From Halichoerus grypus (taxonomy: Eukaryota > Chordata > Mammalia > Carnivora > Phocidae): 64,000 nt of DNA. Position numbers and translations under genes: made by a program. Shown here piece by piece: positions 50,336 through 62,560 of the stretch; position 1 is the first letter of the stretch, and each line of letters starts with the position of its first letter. The DNA lies in NCBI RefSeq assembly GCF_964656455.1, contig NC_135718.1, positions 146,860,262 to 146,924,261 of the forward strand, in the 5' to 3' direction. The notes below the pieces were generated by a model. The model was not told where the DNA came from and did not search any database. It saw only the letters and a program-made list of their open reading frames with translations.

Positions 50336-51996
50336 TAAACAGAAGTGCCTATTAGAGGCCAGGCACTAATAGGACTTAGATTTTAATGGGGGAAACTATC
50401 AATAAAAACAAGATAATCACAGATTGTGACTGAGATTTCAATGAGGCCTGGGAAATTTCTGCTATCTCTTTTGTGCCTCTGCCCCTCCCACCATGAAAAA
50501 AGAGCATGTGTCAGGAAACCATTGCTTCTCTACTCTGAGTCCCAGAATGAGACTCATGGCTTGGCAGACCCAAACCTGCCTTGCAATCTGGAGTCAAACT
50601 GGGCTGAACTCAACCAAGGTTAGCAAAGCCTCCTAGCTTCGTCACAGCCAGCTGGCAGACTTGTGTGTGAGGCATAAATATTTATTGTAACTCACTGTGA
50701 GTTTGGGTTCGTTTGTTATTTTAGGAAGACTGGAATAATAGAACAAAGCAAGGACTGAATGTGTGGGTAAGGAAAAGAAAGAAATCAAAGCTTCTGTTCT
50801 CAGCAACAGAATGGAAAAAGGCATGAATTATCAAGGTAGAGGAGGTCGGTGGGGGAAGGAATTTGGGTAGGAGAGTCAAGTTCAGTTTTGGACATCTGTA
50901 GTCTGGGTAGGCTAACTGCTGCTGGACAAATAACTTTAAAACAGGAATGGCTGAACACAGTAGATTTTTCTTGTTCACAAAAGAGTTCACTGCGTGTATT
51001 CAGTGGATAATGTTTTATACATTTATTCATGAATCTAAGCCCTTTCTACTTTTGATCTGCCAGGCTCTCCAGCTTCATCTAGCTGCGTGGGAAGCTGGGA
51101 AATGCTTATCTGGGTGCTCAAGGTGAAGAGGATTTGGGGAACAACTAGCCAGTCTCTCCAATTGCACCTTATTTTGGGATGCCCTTTAGATATTCGGAAG
51201 ATAGAGTTGGTATAAGAGCCTGGCTCTCAGGTCTGAGCTTGAGATACACTTTTGGAAATCAAAGACACATGGATGGTATCTAAAATCACATGTAGAGAGA
51301 ATCGTATGAAGTTTAGGACAGAGGTCTCTACTATTGGGCTTTTCGACATTTGGAGGTTTCAACAAAGGAGGAAGAGCTAGTAATAGATCTAACAGCTTTC
51401 TCTTCCACCTCTGTTCATATTTCTCATGTGCCACAACTACTCTCATTTCACTCTCTTCCAGATTTTCCCTAATATCATCCCCTGCCCTTAGCAGATGACC
51501 ACTGGTCCTCTCCTTTCCATATCCCTAAAAATCCCAAACAACAATCTAGCCAGACTCATTCCTGGCTGGAATGAACATGGTCAGAAATGTTTGGCTGTTC
51601 ATCAATGGTAGCTCACAGGGACTGTCCAGCTACACTACGTTTCTTAAATTCTCATATAGTTAGGTGTGGCTGTGTGAGTGAGTTCTCCCTAACGGAATGT
51701 AAACAAAAGTGAGGGGTGCTCTTTCCAGACCTGACCTGTACAACTGCTTGCATTTGCCTTCCCCGCTGCTCTCAAGCTAGAGTGGTGATGACCCGGGTAA
51801 CCTTGTGGGGCAGAGCTACTGTCTGCCTGGGTCCCCGCAGGGACTATGTGGAAGAGAGCTTCTTGCCAACCTGGAATAGCTTCTGCAGAATGTCACATGA
51901 GCAAGAAGGAAGGGTTTACTTTGAGCCATTTCATTTGGTGTTCTATTTATTATAGCAGTTTAGGCTATTCTAAATATATAGAAACTAGAACCAAGA
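50336..51996. other. Intergenic upstream of MGST3, nothing recognised
   Basis: About 1.7 kb of AT-moderate sequence without clear repeat or gene. Confidence 0.4.
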
Positions 51997-52190
51997 GGGG
52001 CGCCTGTTGGCTCAGTCGGTTAAGCGTCTGACTCTTGGTTTCTGCTCAAGTCATGATTTCAGGGTTGTGAGTTTGAGCCCCACATCAGCTCCATGCTGAG
52101 TGTGGGGCCTGCTTAAGATGCACTCTCTCCCACTCCCTCTCCCTTTGCCTCCCCACCCATGCTCACGTGCTCTCCCTCTTAAAAAAAACA
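51997..52190 (+). mobile_element. Older CAN-SINE
   Basis: gggcgcctgttggctcagtc, tctgactcttggtttctgct, gtgagtttgagccccacat; the subtype with 'gactcttgg' is older than the 'ccttcggctcagg' type. Confidence 0.88.
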
Positions 52191-52872
52191 ACAATTTAGC
52201 ACCAGGAATGGAGGGCCACCATAATAAAAATCCAAAATATGTAGCAATTGATTTAGCAGTTGGGCAACATGCAGTGAGGCAGATCCCTGCCATGTGGGGG
52301 AAATACAGTTGGTAAAACACTGCCTGAGAAAACCAGGAAGGCAAATATAGATTCCTCATGAACCTATAATTATGGGAGAAGTTGGAAAGAACCAGAATTT
52401 TAGGGTGAGTTGGCGGCTGCTTGCTGCTTTTAGCAAGGTACAGGTCCAAACACTTTGGAGCTAGATGCTTATGAGGATTCAGGATTTTTCTAAATTTAGG
52501 AAGTTAAGAGGGCATGTACTGTATAGTACAAAACGCCCCAGCAGCACCCCAAAATCAAACACATTCCTGTTTCTGCAGTGAGATGTATGATTATTCATAC
52601 TAAGAAAGATAAATAGCTCACATCAATTTAGGTCAAGTTTCACCACCACAGAGTTACAGGAATGAGCTACAGAAAAATTTTTCTTTCTCAGAGCTTTTTC
52701 GGTTTCAGATTTATGGATAAGGGATTGCAGACCTGAATTATAAGAGATGCATTCAGCCAAGAGCTAACTCATTTTCAAGCAGAAAAGGACCAGATAGAAT
52801 AGATAAAATTCAGAATTGGAGGCATCTCTGGATTGTACCTCAAATTGCAAGAGATAAAAACTATCCTTGCTG
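52191..52872. other. Intergenic, nothing recognised
   Basis: Unique-looking AT-rich sequence. Confidence 0.4.
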
Positions 52873-52875
52873 GGA

Positions 52876-53066
52876 TGCCTGGGTGGTTCAGTCATTTGAG
52901 CGTCTGCTTTGGGCTCAGGTCATGATCTCAGGGTCCTGGGATCAGGTCTCACATAGGGCTCCCTGCTCAGCGGGGAGCCTACTTCTCCCTCTCCCGCTGC
53001 CGATCCTTCTGCTTGTGCATGCATGCTCTCTCTCTCTCAAATAAATAAATAAAATCTAAAAAAAAA
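52876..53066 (+). mobile_element. CAN-SINE
   Basis: gggatgcctgggtggttcag to aataaaatctaaaaaaaaag; flanks aaaaactatccttgct and aaaaaccgtccttgct form a diverged duplication. Confidence 0.9.
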
Positions 53067-53329
53067 GAAAAAACCGTCCTTGCTCATCCTCTCCCCCTCC
53101 CCCCATTAAACTTCTCAGTCTGAGAACCAGGCTCTAAGGCAAAGATCAGAGTAAGGGTATTTATTGCCTTCCCGCTATGTTTGTTGTTTCAGATGGCCTT
53201 GAAGTAGCCTCTGTAAATTAGGAAAAAAAAAAAAAATCTACGAGTAGCTGCAAATCTGTATTCATCTCTTTATGTAAAATTTTGTTAACACAGAAAGGTT
53301 TCTGCTATACTCACAGTTCTTTGCTTTTT

Positions 53330-53523
53330 TTATTTATTTTTTAAAAAGATTTTATTTATTTATTTGTCAGAGAGAGAGAGCACAAGCAGGGGGAGAAGCA
53401 GGTAGACAGAGAAGCAGGCTTCCCGCTGAGCAGGGAGCCCGATGTGGGGCTCAATCCCAGGACCCTGGGATCATGACCTGAGCCGAAGGCAGACGCTTAA
53501 CCGACTGAGCCACCCAGGTGCCC
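53330..53523 (-). mobile_element. CAN-SINE
   Basis: aaaaagattttatttattta to gccacccaggtgcccc. Confidence 0.92.
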
Positions 53524-53827
53524 CTGTTTTGTTTTTTTTTAAAAAAAACATAGTATCAAACTGTTAGAAACCTTTTCATATCAGCACTTAGAGCACTCAT
53601 TCTCTTTAAAGGTGACATTCTACTACAGTAGTTGGATGTACCTATACTTTGTTTAACCAGCTCCTTATGGTAGACAATTTAGTTTCATTTTATTCCCTGT
53701 CATTATTATGAAAAAGGCTGCAGTGAACATCCTTGAGTTGAAGAGATACCTGGTGTGTTTTGCCAGTATATTCTCAGGGTAAATTCCTAGTGACGGGATG
53801 GCTGGGTGAACAGGACTGTACATTTTA

Positions 53828-54041
53828 GTAATTTTTAAAAATTTTTATAAAGATTGTATTTATTTGAGAGAGAGATTGTGAGAGAGACAGAGAGCATAAG
53901 CAGGGGAGAGGGGCAGAGGGAGAGGGAGAAGCAGGCTCTCCGCTGAGCAGGGAGCCTGATGCGGGACTTGATCCCAGGACCCTGGGATCATGACCTGAGC
54001 CGAAGGCAGACGCTTAACTGACTGAGCCACGCAGGTGCCCC
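53828..54041 (-). mobile_element. CAN-SINE
   Basis: Flanks ggactgtacatttta (53813-53827) and ggtctgtacatttta (54043-54057). Confidence 0.93.
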
Positions 54042-54637
54042 AGGTCTGTACATTTTAAATACTGAAATAAATTACCAACTTCCAGGAAGAGTTCATGAAT
54101 TTACACTTCTAGGCCTTGACAGTGTACAAGAACGAGCATGTCTTAACGCTCAACCAGACAGATGTGGGGCTGTGGTGCCACACAAGTCCCCAGGGAACCC
54201 AGCGTGGTCACAGCCTCCGTGGCTCCAAGCTGCCACCCTGCCTTCCAGTCTCATGGGAGCAGCACTGCTTTCCCTCGTCTTGGCTCTCATTTCTTTACCT
54301 TTGTGTAAGCCTGAGAATTATTATCCATCTACCTTTTTTATTTGAATTTATTTTGTCTACTTCTAAAAGCTTTATGTAAATTAAGGATATCAGCAGTTTG
54401 CTTTCCTGTACGACAAATATCTTTTCCCCAGTTTGTCAATGATTTTTAGGCTGTGTTGATTGATCAAAGAGAAATTTATACTTTTGTGTGGTTAAATTTA
54501 TCAAACTTCTGCTTTTATAGTTTCTTCGCTTGGTGTCCTTCTTGGAAAAGCCTTTTCTACTCCAGGATCTAATATAAATTATTCATGCTTTATTCACAAA
54601 TTATATGGATGTATTTTTTAATTTTAATTTTAATTAA

Positions 54638-54814
54638 TTTTTTTTTTTAGAGAGTGAGTGTGTCTGTGAGTGGGGTGGGTGACGGGGGCAGAGGGAGGGA
54701 GAGAGAATCTTAAGCAGACTCTGCACTGAGGGAGGGGCCTCACATGGGGCTCGATCTCATGACCCTGAGCTGAAATCAAGAGACCCTTAACCAACTGAGC
54801 CACCCAGGGGCCCC
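54638..54814 (-). mobile_element. Older CAN-SINE
   Basis: ttttttttagagagtgagtg to ccacccaggggcccc; includes the old-type ctgagctgaaatcaagag core. Confidence 0.85.
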
Positions 54815-54991
54815 TATATGAATAAAATAAAATATATTTTATTCAAAATCTTTGATACATCTATAATTAACATTGGTATAAACTATAAACCTTATTTTTT
54901 CTAACAATTTTTCGATTTCCCCTACACTATTTTATTTACGCCACTGACTAGATTACCTATAAATCCACTAATCAAAAATGACACCTTTATC

Positions 54992-55188
54992 GGGCACCTG
55001 GGTGGCTCAGTCGTTAAGCATCTGCCTTCGGCTCAGGTCATGATCCCAGGGTCCTGGGATCGAGCCCCTCATCGGGCTCCCTGCTCTGCAGGAAGCCCGC
55101 TTCTCCCTCTCCCTCTCCCCTTGCTTGTGTTCCCTCTCTCTCTGTGTCTCTCTCTGTCAAATAAATAAATAAAATCTTTAAAAAAAAG
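54992..55188 (+). mobile_element. CAN-SINE
   Basis: Perfect 13-bp duplication tgacacctttatc at 54979-54991 and 55189-55201. Confidence 0.95.
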
Positions 55189-55295
55189 TGACACCTTTAT
55201 CATGAGCTAAAATGCATGGATATTTAGGTATATTTCTGGATTCTCTACTTCGTTCCACAGAGGTCTTTTTCTTATCCAGTAGTAAACAATTTTAA

Positions 55296-55778
55296 TCATG
55301 GCAGCACTACCTGGGTTTTTTTGGAAAAGTTATCTTTTTGATTGGTCTGTAGAATTGGGGATGAGGAATAAGCTGGCAAGATTGGTGGTGCCAGGGCCAA
55401 AGAATTAGCTAGTGTGGCCAGGACAGCTAGGGCTGAGGGCTTGACCTTTGTGGTTGGTGTGTTTGATGGGGCTGGGGCCAGTGGCTCAGCCAGTATGGCT
55501 GGGGCTGCCAGGGCCACGGCCAAGAGGAGACTGTGTGAGTGGTCAGGGGATGGGTTACCACTGGGGAATTGGCTGAAAAAGTAAACATATTGAGAATAAT
55601 GGAATCCAGGTTTCTCACAATCTGAAAAGGGACTTACAAACATGGAAAAACAAAGGCTGGAGGAAACGCTGTGGTTTTGGTTTGGAGTTGGAAATGTTTG
55701 TGAACTCATGGTTTTCAATATGTGTAGATAGACTGATGTGGACACAGATTTATAGGCAGTGTGTGTGTGTGTATTCAC
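55296..55778 (-). other. 160-codon open frame, alanine/leucine-rich, unrecognised
   Basis: The longest open frame outside known genes, LINE-1 and the 27204-27749 frame. Its C-terminal half (over 55340-55520) is rich in Ala, Leu and Pro because the DNA repeats gctggggcc/gccagggcca-like words imperfectly. No domain, no signal peptide, and its N-terminus is a CA-repeat translation (HTHTAYK). Probably not a gene. Confidence 0.15.
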
Positions 55779-56029
55779 ATATTTTCAGCTCTGTCTCTTG
55801 TGAGGCTCTAGAAGCAACAATATCCCAGTGGCAATGAGCATCACCAGTGCCCAGCTCTTGGCTTCTAAAGACTGTTTCCCACTAAAGGGAACTGGGATCT
55901 TTGGATAAATGGCTGATTCCAGATATGGAAAAAAACAAGTGCAGTGTGAGCTTTGATATTTTTGTGCCAGAAAGTAAAAATTGTTCAAAGAATAACAAGG
56001 GATATGTCATAAGGGCATAATAATCAGCT

Positions 56030-56605
56030 TAAGAGAGCTTGCCCTGGCTAAATCTGGGGAAATTCGAGCATCAAACAAATAATAATAGTAACAAATACAA
56101 TCCACTCAATAAAGTAGAAACCCATGAGTCCATACTGCTATAAATAAATCCATGAATAAATAAATAAATGGGGGAGAAGAGAAGACTCTACTGCACAGTG
56201 TGATGCTAACTAATATGCGTAAAGGGAATGATAGAATTAGAAGCATCTTGTAATCATTATAGTAATAATGGATTCAGATGAGATTCATTAATGGATGCCA
56301 CAACTAGAGGGTAAATGTTTGATGAGGAACAGAAGATTTACATCATTTCAAAGTGGTCTCCACACAGACTACATGTTAATTGTTTATGAATTCATGCCAA
56401 ATACTTCTCAGTTGATTTTACCATAGAGAATGCTGACAGACACTATCTTATAAATGTGAGAACACCACCAGTATTGGGACAAATGGACATCGTGGACTTC
56501 CTGATTCACTGCCTTTAGAAGAACATAGCATCACTTTTGGGGTATTTCTGCCAAGAATATATAATTTGCATGTAGTTACGAGGAAATATCAGATAAATCC
56601 ACACT
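56030..56605 (+). mobile_element. Old LINE-1 3' end remnant (tentative)
   Basis: caataaagtagaaacccatg, tgcatgtagttacgaggaaa and tatcagataaatccacactg resemble L1M 3' ends in sense orientation; cut off where an LTR fragment begins. Confidence 0.45.
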
Positions 56606-57230
56606 GAGGGCCTATCTCAGTCAGCTTGGGCTGCCGTAACAAAATACCATTGACTCAGTGGCTTAAGCGACAGACATTTATTTCTCACAGTTCTGGAAGT
56701 TGAGATCAGAGTGCTGGCATGGTCAGGTTCTGGTGAAGACTCTCTTCCTGGCTTGCAGATGGCCACCTTCTCACTGTAGAGAGACCAAGAGACAGAGGCA
56801 GAGAGACAGAGACAGTCAGGGGGGGAGAGAGGAATTTCTTCCTCTTCTTAGAAGGACAGTAATCCCATCCTGAGGTCCCAATACTCATGGTGTCATCTAA
56901 ACCTCATAGAAAGGGCCTCCCAAAGCCCCATTTCCCCGTGGTGGATGGCTGATGGAGGTGTCACGTGGCTGAACCCTGAGGGTGGGCTGTAGGAACCCAG
57001 AGCGACACCCAGTTGGCAGCCAACAAGAAAACAGGGACATCAGCCCTACAACAGAAAGGAACTGAAAATTCTGCCACAACCTGGATGAGCTCGAAGAGGA
57101 CCCCAAGCTGCAGCCTCGTCAACACCTTGGTTCAGCCTCACGAGAAAATACATTTCTGTTGTGTTAAGCTCCCCCAGGCTGTGATATTCTGTTATGGAAG
57201 GCCAAGCAGATGAATACTGTGCTGTACCCA
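56606..57230. mobile_element. Two LTR-type relics side by side
   Basis: 56606-56935 (ctcagtcagcttgggctgcc, ctggcttgcagatggccacc) looks like an antisense MaLR-type LTR of the same kind as 48700-49056. 56936-57230 (aacaccttggttcagcctca, tttctgttgtgttaagctcc) looks like a sense MLT1-type end. Non-coding decayed relics. Confidence 0.5.
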
Positions 57231-57250
57231 GTGGCTGGCTGACTAGTCTT

Positions 57251-58170
57251 TTTTTTTTTTTTAATTATGTTATGTTAATCACCATACATTACATCATTAG
57301 TTTTTGATGTAGTGTTCCATGATTCATTGTTTGCGTATAATACCCAGTGCTCCATGTAGTACGTGCCCTCTTTAATACCCATCACCAGGCTAACCCATCC
57401 CCCCACCCCCCTCCCCTCTAGAACCCTCAGTGTGTTTCTCAGAGTCCATAGTCTCTCATGGTTCATCTCCCCCTCTGATTTCCCCCCCTTCATTCTTCCC
57501 TTCCTGCTATCTTCTTCCTTTTTTTTTTTTTTTTAACATATAATGTATTATTTGTTTCAGAGGTACAGGTCTATGATTCAACAGTCTTACATAATTCACA
57601 GTGCTCACCATAGCACATACCCTCCCCAATGTCTATCACCCAGCCACCCCATCCCTCCCACCCCCCACCACTCCAGCAACCCTCAGTTTGTTTCCTGAGA
57701 TTAAGAATTCGTCATATCAGTGAGGTCATATTATACATGTCTTTCTCTGATTGACTTATTTCGCTCAGCATAATACCCTCCAGTTCCATCCACATCGTTG
57801 CAAATGGCAAGATCTCATTCCTTTTGATGGCTGCGTAATATTCTGTTGTATATATATACCACCTCTTCTTTATCCATTCATCTGTTGATGGGCATCTTGG
57901 GTCTTTCCATAGTTTGGCTATTGTGGACATTGCTGCTATAAACATCAGGGTGCACGTACCCCTTTGGATCCCTACATTTGTATCTTTGGGGTAAATGCCC
58001 ATTAGTGCAATTGCTGGATCATATGGTAGCTCTATTTTCAACTTTTTGAGGAACCTCCATACTGTTTTACAGAGTGGCTGCACCAGCTTGCATTCCCACC
58101 AACAGTGTAGGAAGGTTCCCTTTTCTCCGCATCCCTGCCAACATCTGTCGTTTCCTGACTTGTTAATTTT
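57251..58170 (-). mobile_element. 5'-truncated LINE-1 with intact target duplication
   Basis: On the - strand it runs from the ORF2 C-terminus (123-codon open frame 57712-58083) through the carnivore L1 3' UTR with its internal A-rich tract (T-run at 57518-57535) to a terminal poly-A (T-run from 57249). A 15-bp target duplication tggctgactagtctt lies at 57236-57250 and 58171-58185. About 0.9 kb is left of the full element. Confidence 0.95.
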
Positions 58171-58679
58171 TGGCTGACTAGTCTTATCTAAATAGTTAAA
58201 GTGCAGTCACAGTATGAGAATCTAGTTTTCAGTGGCTGTATAGATAATAGCCCAGTTTCAGAACGCAGGAGGGACTGGGTGGAGTAAAATTTTGTTGTTG
58301 TTTTTCTTTTTTACATATCCAAAGAATGAGTCAGTCACTCCGAAGAGTTCAGTTTTATGAAAAGCTGAAGCACTGGAAGCCCTTAATATCCTTTAAAAAA
58401 TTATTTTGAATGGGCAACGATTTTTAGATTCTTTGTTTCCTTTTTCTTTTTAAACGTTCATAAACAATTAATGCACATTGTTAAAATCAAATGGGGGGAG
58501 GGGAGAGAGAGATCCAGAAAAGATTATCATGAAAATGCTGATTCATGTTTTTTCTGTACAAGGGCTGTCTCCTGCCTCAACTCGTCCTGTTCCCAGATAT
58601 GACTTTAATAATTTCTTTTTTCCCCCTTGTGGTAGTATCTCCATATTTCTCAACAACACCCTTACACCATTTTTATTTT

Positions 58680-58843
58680 TTTAAAAGATTTTATTTATTT
58701 ATTTGACAGAGAGAGAGACAGCGAGAGAGGGAACAGAAGCAGGGAGAGTGGGAGAGGGAGAAGCAGGCTTCCCTCGGAGCAGGGCCCTGGGATCATAACC
58801 TGAGCTGAAGGCAGACGCTGAACGACTGAGCCACCCAGGCGCC
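58680..58843 (-). mobile_element. CAN-SINE with internal deletion
   Basis: aaaagattttatttatttat to ccacccaggcgcccc; about 35 bases missing around gagcagggccctgggatc. Flanks ttacaccattttta / taacaccattttta. Confidence 0.92.
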
Positions 58844-59023
58844 CCACTTAACACCATTTTTAAAAATGTATCCACTTTGTGCCTCGCTGGTCCATGATGA
58901 GAGGGGAATTAGTTCAACTTCGTCAACTCCAACTTCCCCACCCTCCAAAATGGTTCTAGCCCCAGTCTCAGTTCCTTTACTGTAATCGGGCATCTTTAAG
59001 CAAAACATTTAAATCTCAACTTT

Positions 59024-59196
59024 TTTTTTAAAGATTTTATTTATTCATTTCAGAGATAGAGAGCTAGGGGAGGAACAGACAGAGAGGGACAAGCAGACTC
59101 CATGCTGAGTGTGGAACCCTATGCGGGGCTCGATCTCACCACCCTGAGATCATGACCTGAGCTGAATGCTCCACCGACTGAGCCACCCAGGCGCCC
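59024..59196 (-). mobile_element. Older CAN-SINE
   Basis: ttaaagattttatttattca to ccacccaggcgccct; flanks aaatctcaactt and aaatctccactt. Confidence 0.9.
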
Positions 59197-59690
59197 TAAA
59201 TCTCCACTTCTTATAATGCTAGTCCTGTATTACTCACTGACTTAATAATAACAAGCAAACAAAACTCCCACAAAAAATAGTATATAAAAACAAATTAATG
59301 ATTTATAGACCCTGAGAAAAAGAATTTTCAGCAAAGTACAAAAATTTAAAGCATTCCTTTTTTTTCATTTTGTAATTCTTTACTATGGAATTGCTCAGAA
59401 TTGTCACTTCTGTTTTAAGTAACAAATTGATAGCTGAGTAAGAAAACATAATTTGGATTATAAAATTCTTGCTTTAATAAAAATTCCTTGAACAGTGAAA
59501 AAAAAGCCTCGGTTTCTTATTCCACAAGTAAGAGATAGTGTTTAATTTCCCACTGTGAACTGTGAATCATGATACTTCTATGGCCTTCTGCCCCTCTTTA
59601 CCCCATTTCCATTCCCCTACTTTTGACAACTATAGATGTACTTTGACCAAATACAGATTAATAACATTTAATTAAAGCACATTTATACTG
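59197..59690. other. AT-rich intergenic, nothing recognised
   Basis: No gene or clear repeat. Confidence 0.4.
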
Positions 59691-59897
59691 GGGCGCCTGG
59701 GTGGCTCAGATGGTTAAGCGTCTGCCTTCGGCTCAGGTCGTGATCTCCAGGCCCTGGGATCAAGTCCCACATTGGGTTCCCAGCTCAGCAGGGAGCCTGC
59801 TTCTCCCTCTGCCTGCCCTCCCCCTGCTTGTGCTCTCTCTGTCTCTCTCTCTCAAATGAATAAATAAAATGTCTTAAAAAAATTTTAAAAAAATAAC
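59691..59897 (+). mobile_element. CAN-SINE
   Basis: ggggcgcctgggtggctcag to ataaaatgtcttaaaaaaat; duplication acatttatact at 59680-59690 and 59898-59908. Confidence 0.94.
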
Positions 59898-60004
59898 ATT
59901 TATACTTTGTTTTGAAATTATGTTTAATTTCCCCGTAATTTATCTACAGTTCAGTTCTACAAGTTGGAAGTCAGTAACCGTGTTAATATTATTATGATGG
60001 TGTA

Positions 60005-60179
60005 GGGACACCTGGGTGGCTCAGTCCGTTAAGCGGCTGCCTTCGGCCCAGGTCATGATCCCAGAGTCCTGGGATCGAGTCCCACATCGGGCTCCTTGCT
60101 CAGCAGGGAGCCTGCTTCTCCCTCTGTCTCCCTCTGCTTGTGCTCTCTCTGTCAAATAAATAAAATCTTAAAAAAAAAA
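60005..60179 (+). mobile_element. CAN-SINE
   Basis: Perfect 17-bp duplication attattatgatggtgta at 59988-60004 and 60180-60196. Confidence 0.96.
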
Positions 60180-60272
60180 ATTATTATGATGGTGTAAATA
60201 CTGTTTATGACAGAACCAAATATTGTATTGGGCTTCCTCTCCTTATTTCATGTCATGACCTGATACCTCTTA

Positions 60273-60449
60273 TTTTTTTTTTAAAGATTTTATTTATTTA
60301 TTTAATTGACAGAGAGAGAGACAGCGAGAGAGGGAACACAAGCAGGGGGAGTGGGAGAGGGAGAAGCAGGCGGGGCTCGATCCCAGGACCCTGGGATCAT
60401 GACCTGAACTGAAGGCAGTCGCTTAACTGACTGAGCCACCCAGGCGCCC
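60273..60449 (-). mobile_element. CAN-SINE with internal deletion
   Basis: 19-bp duplication catgacctgatacctctta at 60254-60272 and 60450-60468. About 40 bases are missing between gaagcaggc and ggggctcgat. Confidence 0.96.
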
Positions 60450-60666
60450 CATGACCTGATACCTCTTAATGATTAATGGTACTAAACAGAATATAATGAA
60501 CGTACGTTAGTGTTCCTTTGTAACTCAGGATCATAATTGTGAACCCTAAATATTTTGCTTGCTATAATCTAGTGTTGTTTTTCTTCCAATATTAATGATA
60601 GCTATTATTAATTGAGTACCTACTAACTGTCAGGCATTCTGATATGCAATATTCTTGTTTTGTCTT

Positions 60667-60862
60667 TTTTTTTTTTTTAAAGATTTTATTTATATTTGAC
60701 AGAGAGAGATAGCCAGAGCAGGAACACAAGCAGGGGGAATGGGAGAGGGAGAAGCAGGCTTCCCGCCGAGCAGGGAGCCAGATGTGGGACTCGATCCCAG
60801 GACCCTGGGATCATGACCCGAGCCGAAGACAGACGCTTAACGACTGAGCCACCCAGGCGCCC
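60667..60862 (-). mobile_element. CAN-SINE
   Basis: Poly-T/aaagattttatttatattt to ccacccaggcgcccc; tattcttg(t/c)ttt flanks both sides. Confidence 0.93.
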
Positions 60863-61639
60863 CTATTCTTGCTTTATCTTAATAACAATCCTGCATTACG
60901 CCTATTTTTACAGGTGAGAAAACACAAGGTAATTAGCTGGGAGGACTGGATTTGAATAAAAGTTGGACACCAGGTTGGGTTGACCAACTCATCCCAGTTT
61001 GCCTGGGGCTTTCCAGTGTTAGTGCTCAAAATCCTGTGCCCTGAGAATCGCCTCAGGTTCAGGGGAGATTCTTGGTCATCCTACAAGTCCAGACTCTCTT
61101 TTTTTTAAATTATTAACAAAAACAACAACAATAATAGTAATCAGCCATTTCCATGGCTTGGGGTTCATTGCTCTTCTGCAGGTCAGTTATATCATCTGCC
61201 AGTGGGTTGTCTGAACTGAGAGCTCTTACCAAAGCCTGGACTGATATCAAAATTGTAAACATCTGTGGGGCTGTATACCACTTATTTTTCAACATATTAA
61301 AAGATAGTCTTCTCAGTCAGTCTCTATTAGGATGATAATTTTTCTGTATGAAGCATACTTTAGTAACTCCCTTTGCTGGTTCCGCCTCATGTTCATACCT
61401 TACCACGGAGCACCTAAGAACTCACACCTTGACCTGCTTTTCTGTCTACACACTTACATGGGGACTCATCTACTCCCATGACTTTAAATCTCATCCGTGT
61501 GAGCTAATGATTCCTACATATACATTGTCAGTGTGGATTCTCCCCCGAACTCCTGACACAGATGACCTCCTGGACATCTCTTCTTAGAGGTAGAATAGTC
61601 ATCTGAAACTTAAAATATCTCTAAGTGAATTCCTCATGT
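60863..61639. other. Intergenic, nothing recognised
   Basis: AT-rich with a (AAC/AAT)n-like tract near 61115-61140. Confidence 0.4.
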
Positions 61640-62560
61640 TCTCTGGAAAATTTGCTTCTCTCAGAGCCTTCTGCATTCCCAAAATGGCGACTCCATCCTT
61701 CCAGTTGTTCTGGCCAACTTTAGAGTCATTACTGACTCTTCTTTCAATGTCTTAACAATGTATAAAATATGGCAAATCCTCCAAAATGCATCCAGAATCT
61801 GACTATCTCTCACTACCTTTGCCCTAAGAATACTCTGGTCCAAGCCAAGTCCCACTTTTTTAGTGCCATAGCCTCTTAACTGGTCTCCTTAGTTCCATTC
61901 TTGCCCATCTATAGTCTATTCTCAGTAAAAATCCAGAGTAATCCTCTTAGAACATGTGTTGCATCACTCCTCTGCTCAAAGCCCACAGATTGCTTTCTAT
62001 CTCATCCAGAGGGAGAGCCCAGCACTCAGGATGTGTTCGGTGATGCATGACCCTGTCCCTGTCCTGACTCCATCTCTAGTCCCCTGGCTTCCTTGCTCCT
62101 TGAAAATTCCAGGTATGGTCTTTGCTTTCTCTTTGCCTGGAAAGTTAATCCCCTAATTATCTGGAATCAGGCCCAGCTCCATAATAATGTGGGACCCAGT
62201 ACAAAATGAAAATGTGGGGCTTCTTATTAAAAATTCACTAAGGTTTTCAAGACTGGACAGCAGAGCATAAACCCAAATACAGGGTCCTTCTGAGCATATG
62301 GCCCGCGTGAACGTCTGAAAGTCTCCCTCGCTCAACAGCTTCAGGACTTTGTTCAAAAGTCATCTCCTCATTGAAGCCTCCCTTCCTGACCACCCTATTT
62401 AAAACCTCAATGCCTACCTCCCAACCTGAAGCTCCTTACATACCCTCCATGATTTCTTCTTCCTCTTGAGTTTTTCTTACCCGCAAACACATGTGTAGTT
62501 TACTTATATTGCATTTTCTGACCTATCCCTGCATTAGAATAGATGAGGTCTGGGTTTTGT
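61640..62560 (-). repeat. LINE-2 remnant (long, antisense)
   Basis: ggctccttagttccatt-like, cactcctctgctcaaagccc, cttgctccttgaaaattcca, gtcatctcctcattgaagcc and ttgcattttctgacctatcc follow L2 3' order. A foreign stretch at about 62160-62330 interrupts it. Confidence 0.65.

Larger units (their letters stand above)
53560..54900 (-). mobile_element. Old LINE-1/HAL1-type remnant, split by SINEs
   Basis: gaaaaaggctgcagtgaaca, cagggtaaattcctagtgac, ttttccccagtttgtcaatg and gtgtccttcttggaaaagcc are antisense L1-ORF2-like phrases. Confidence 0.55.

Noticed and set aside
48700..57230. LTR-type fragments as a functional endogenous provirus
   Set aside because: Only LTR-like pieces, in different orientations and far apart, with no internal gag/pol/env-like frame.
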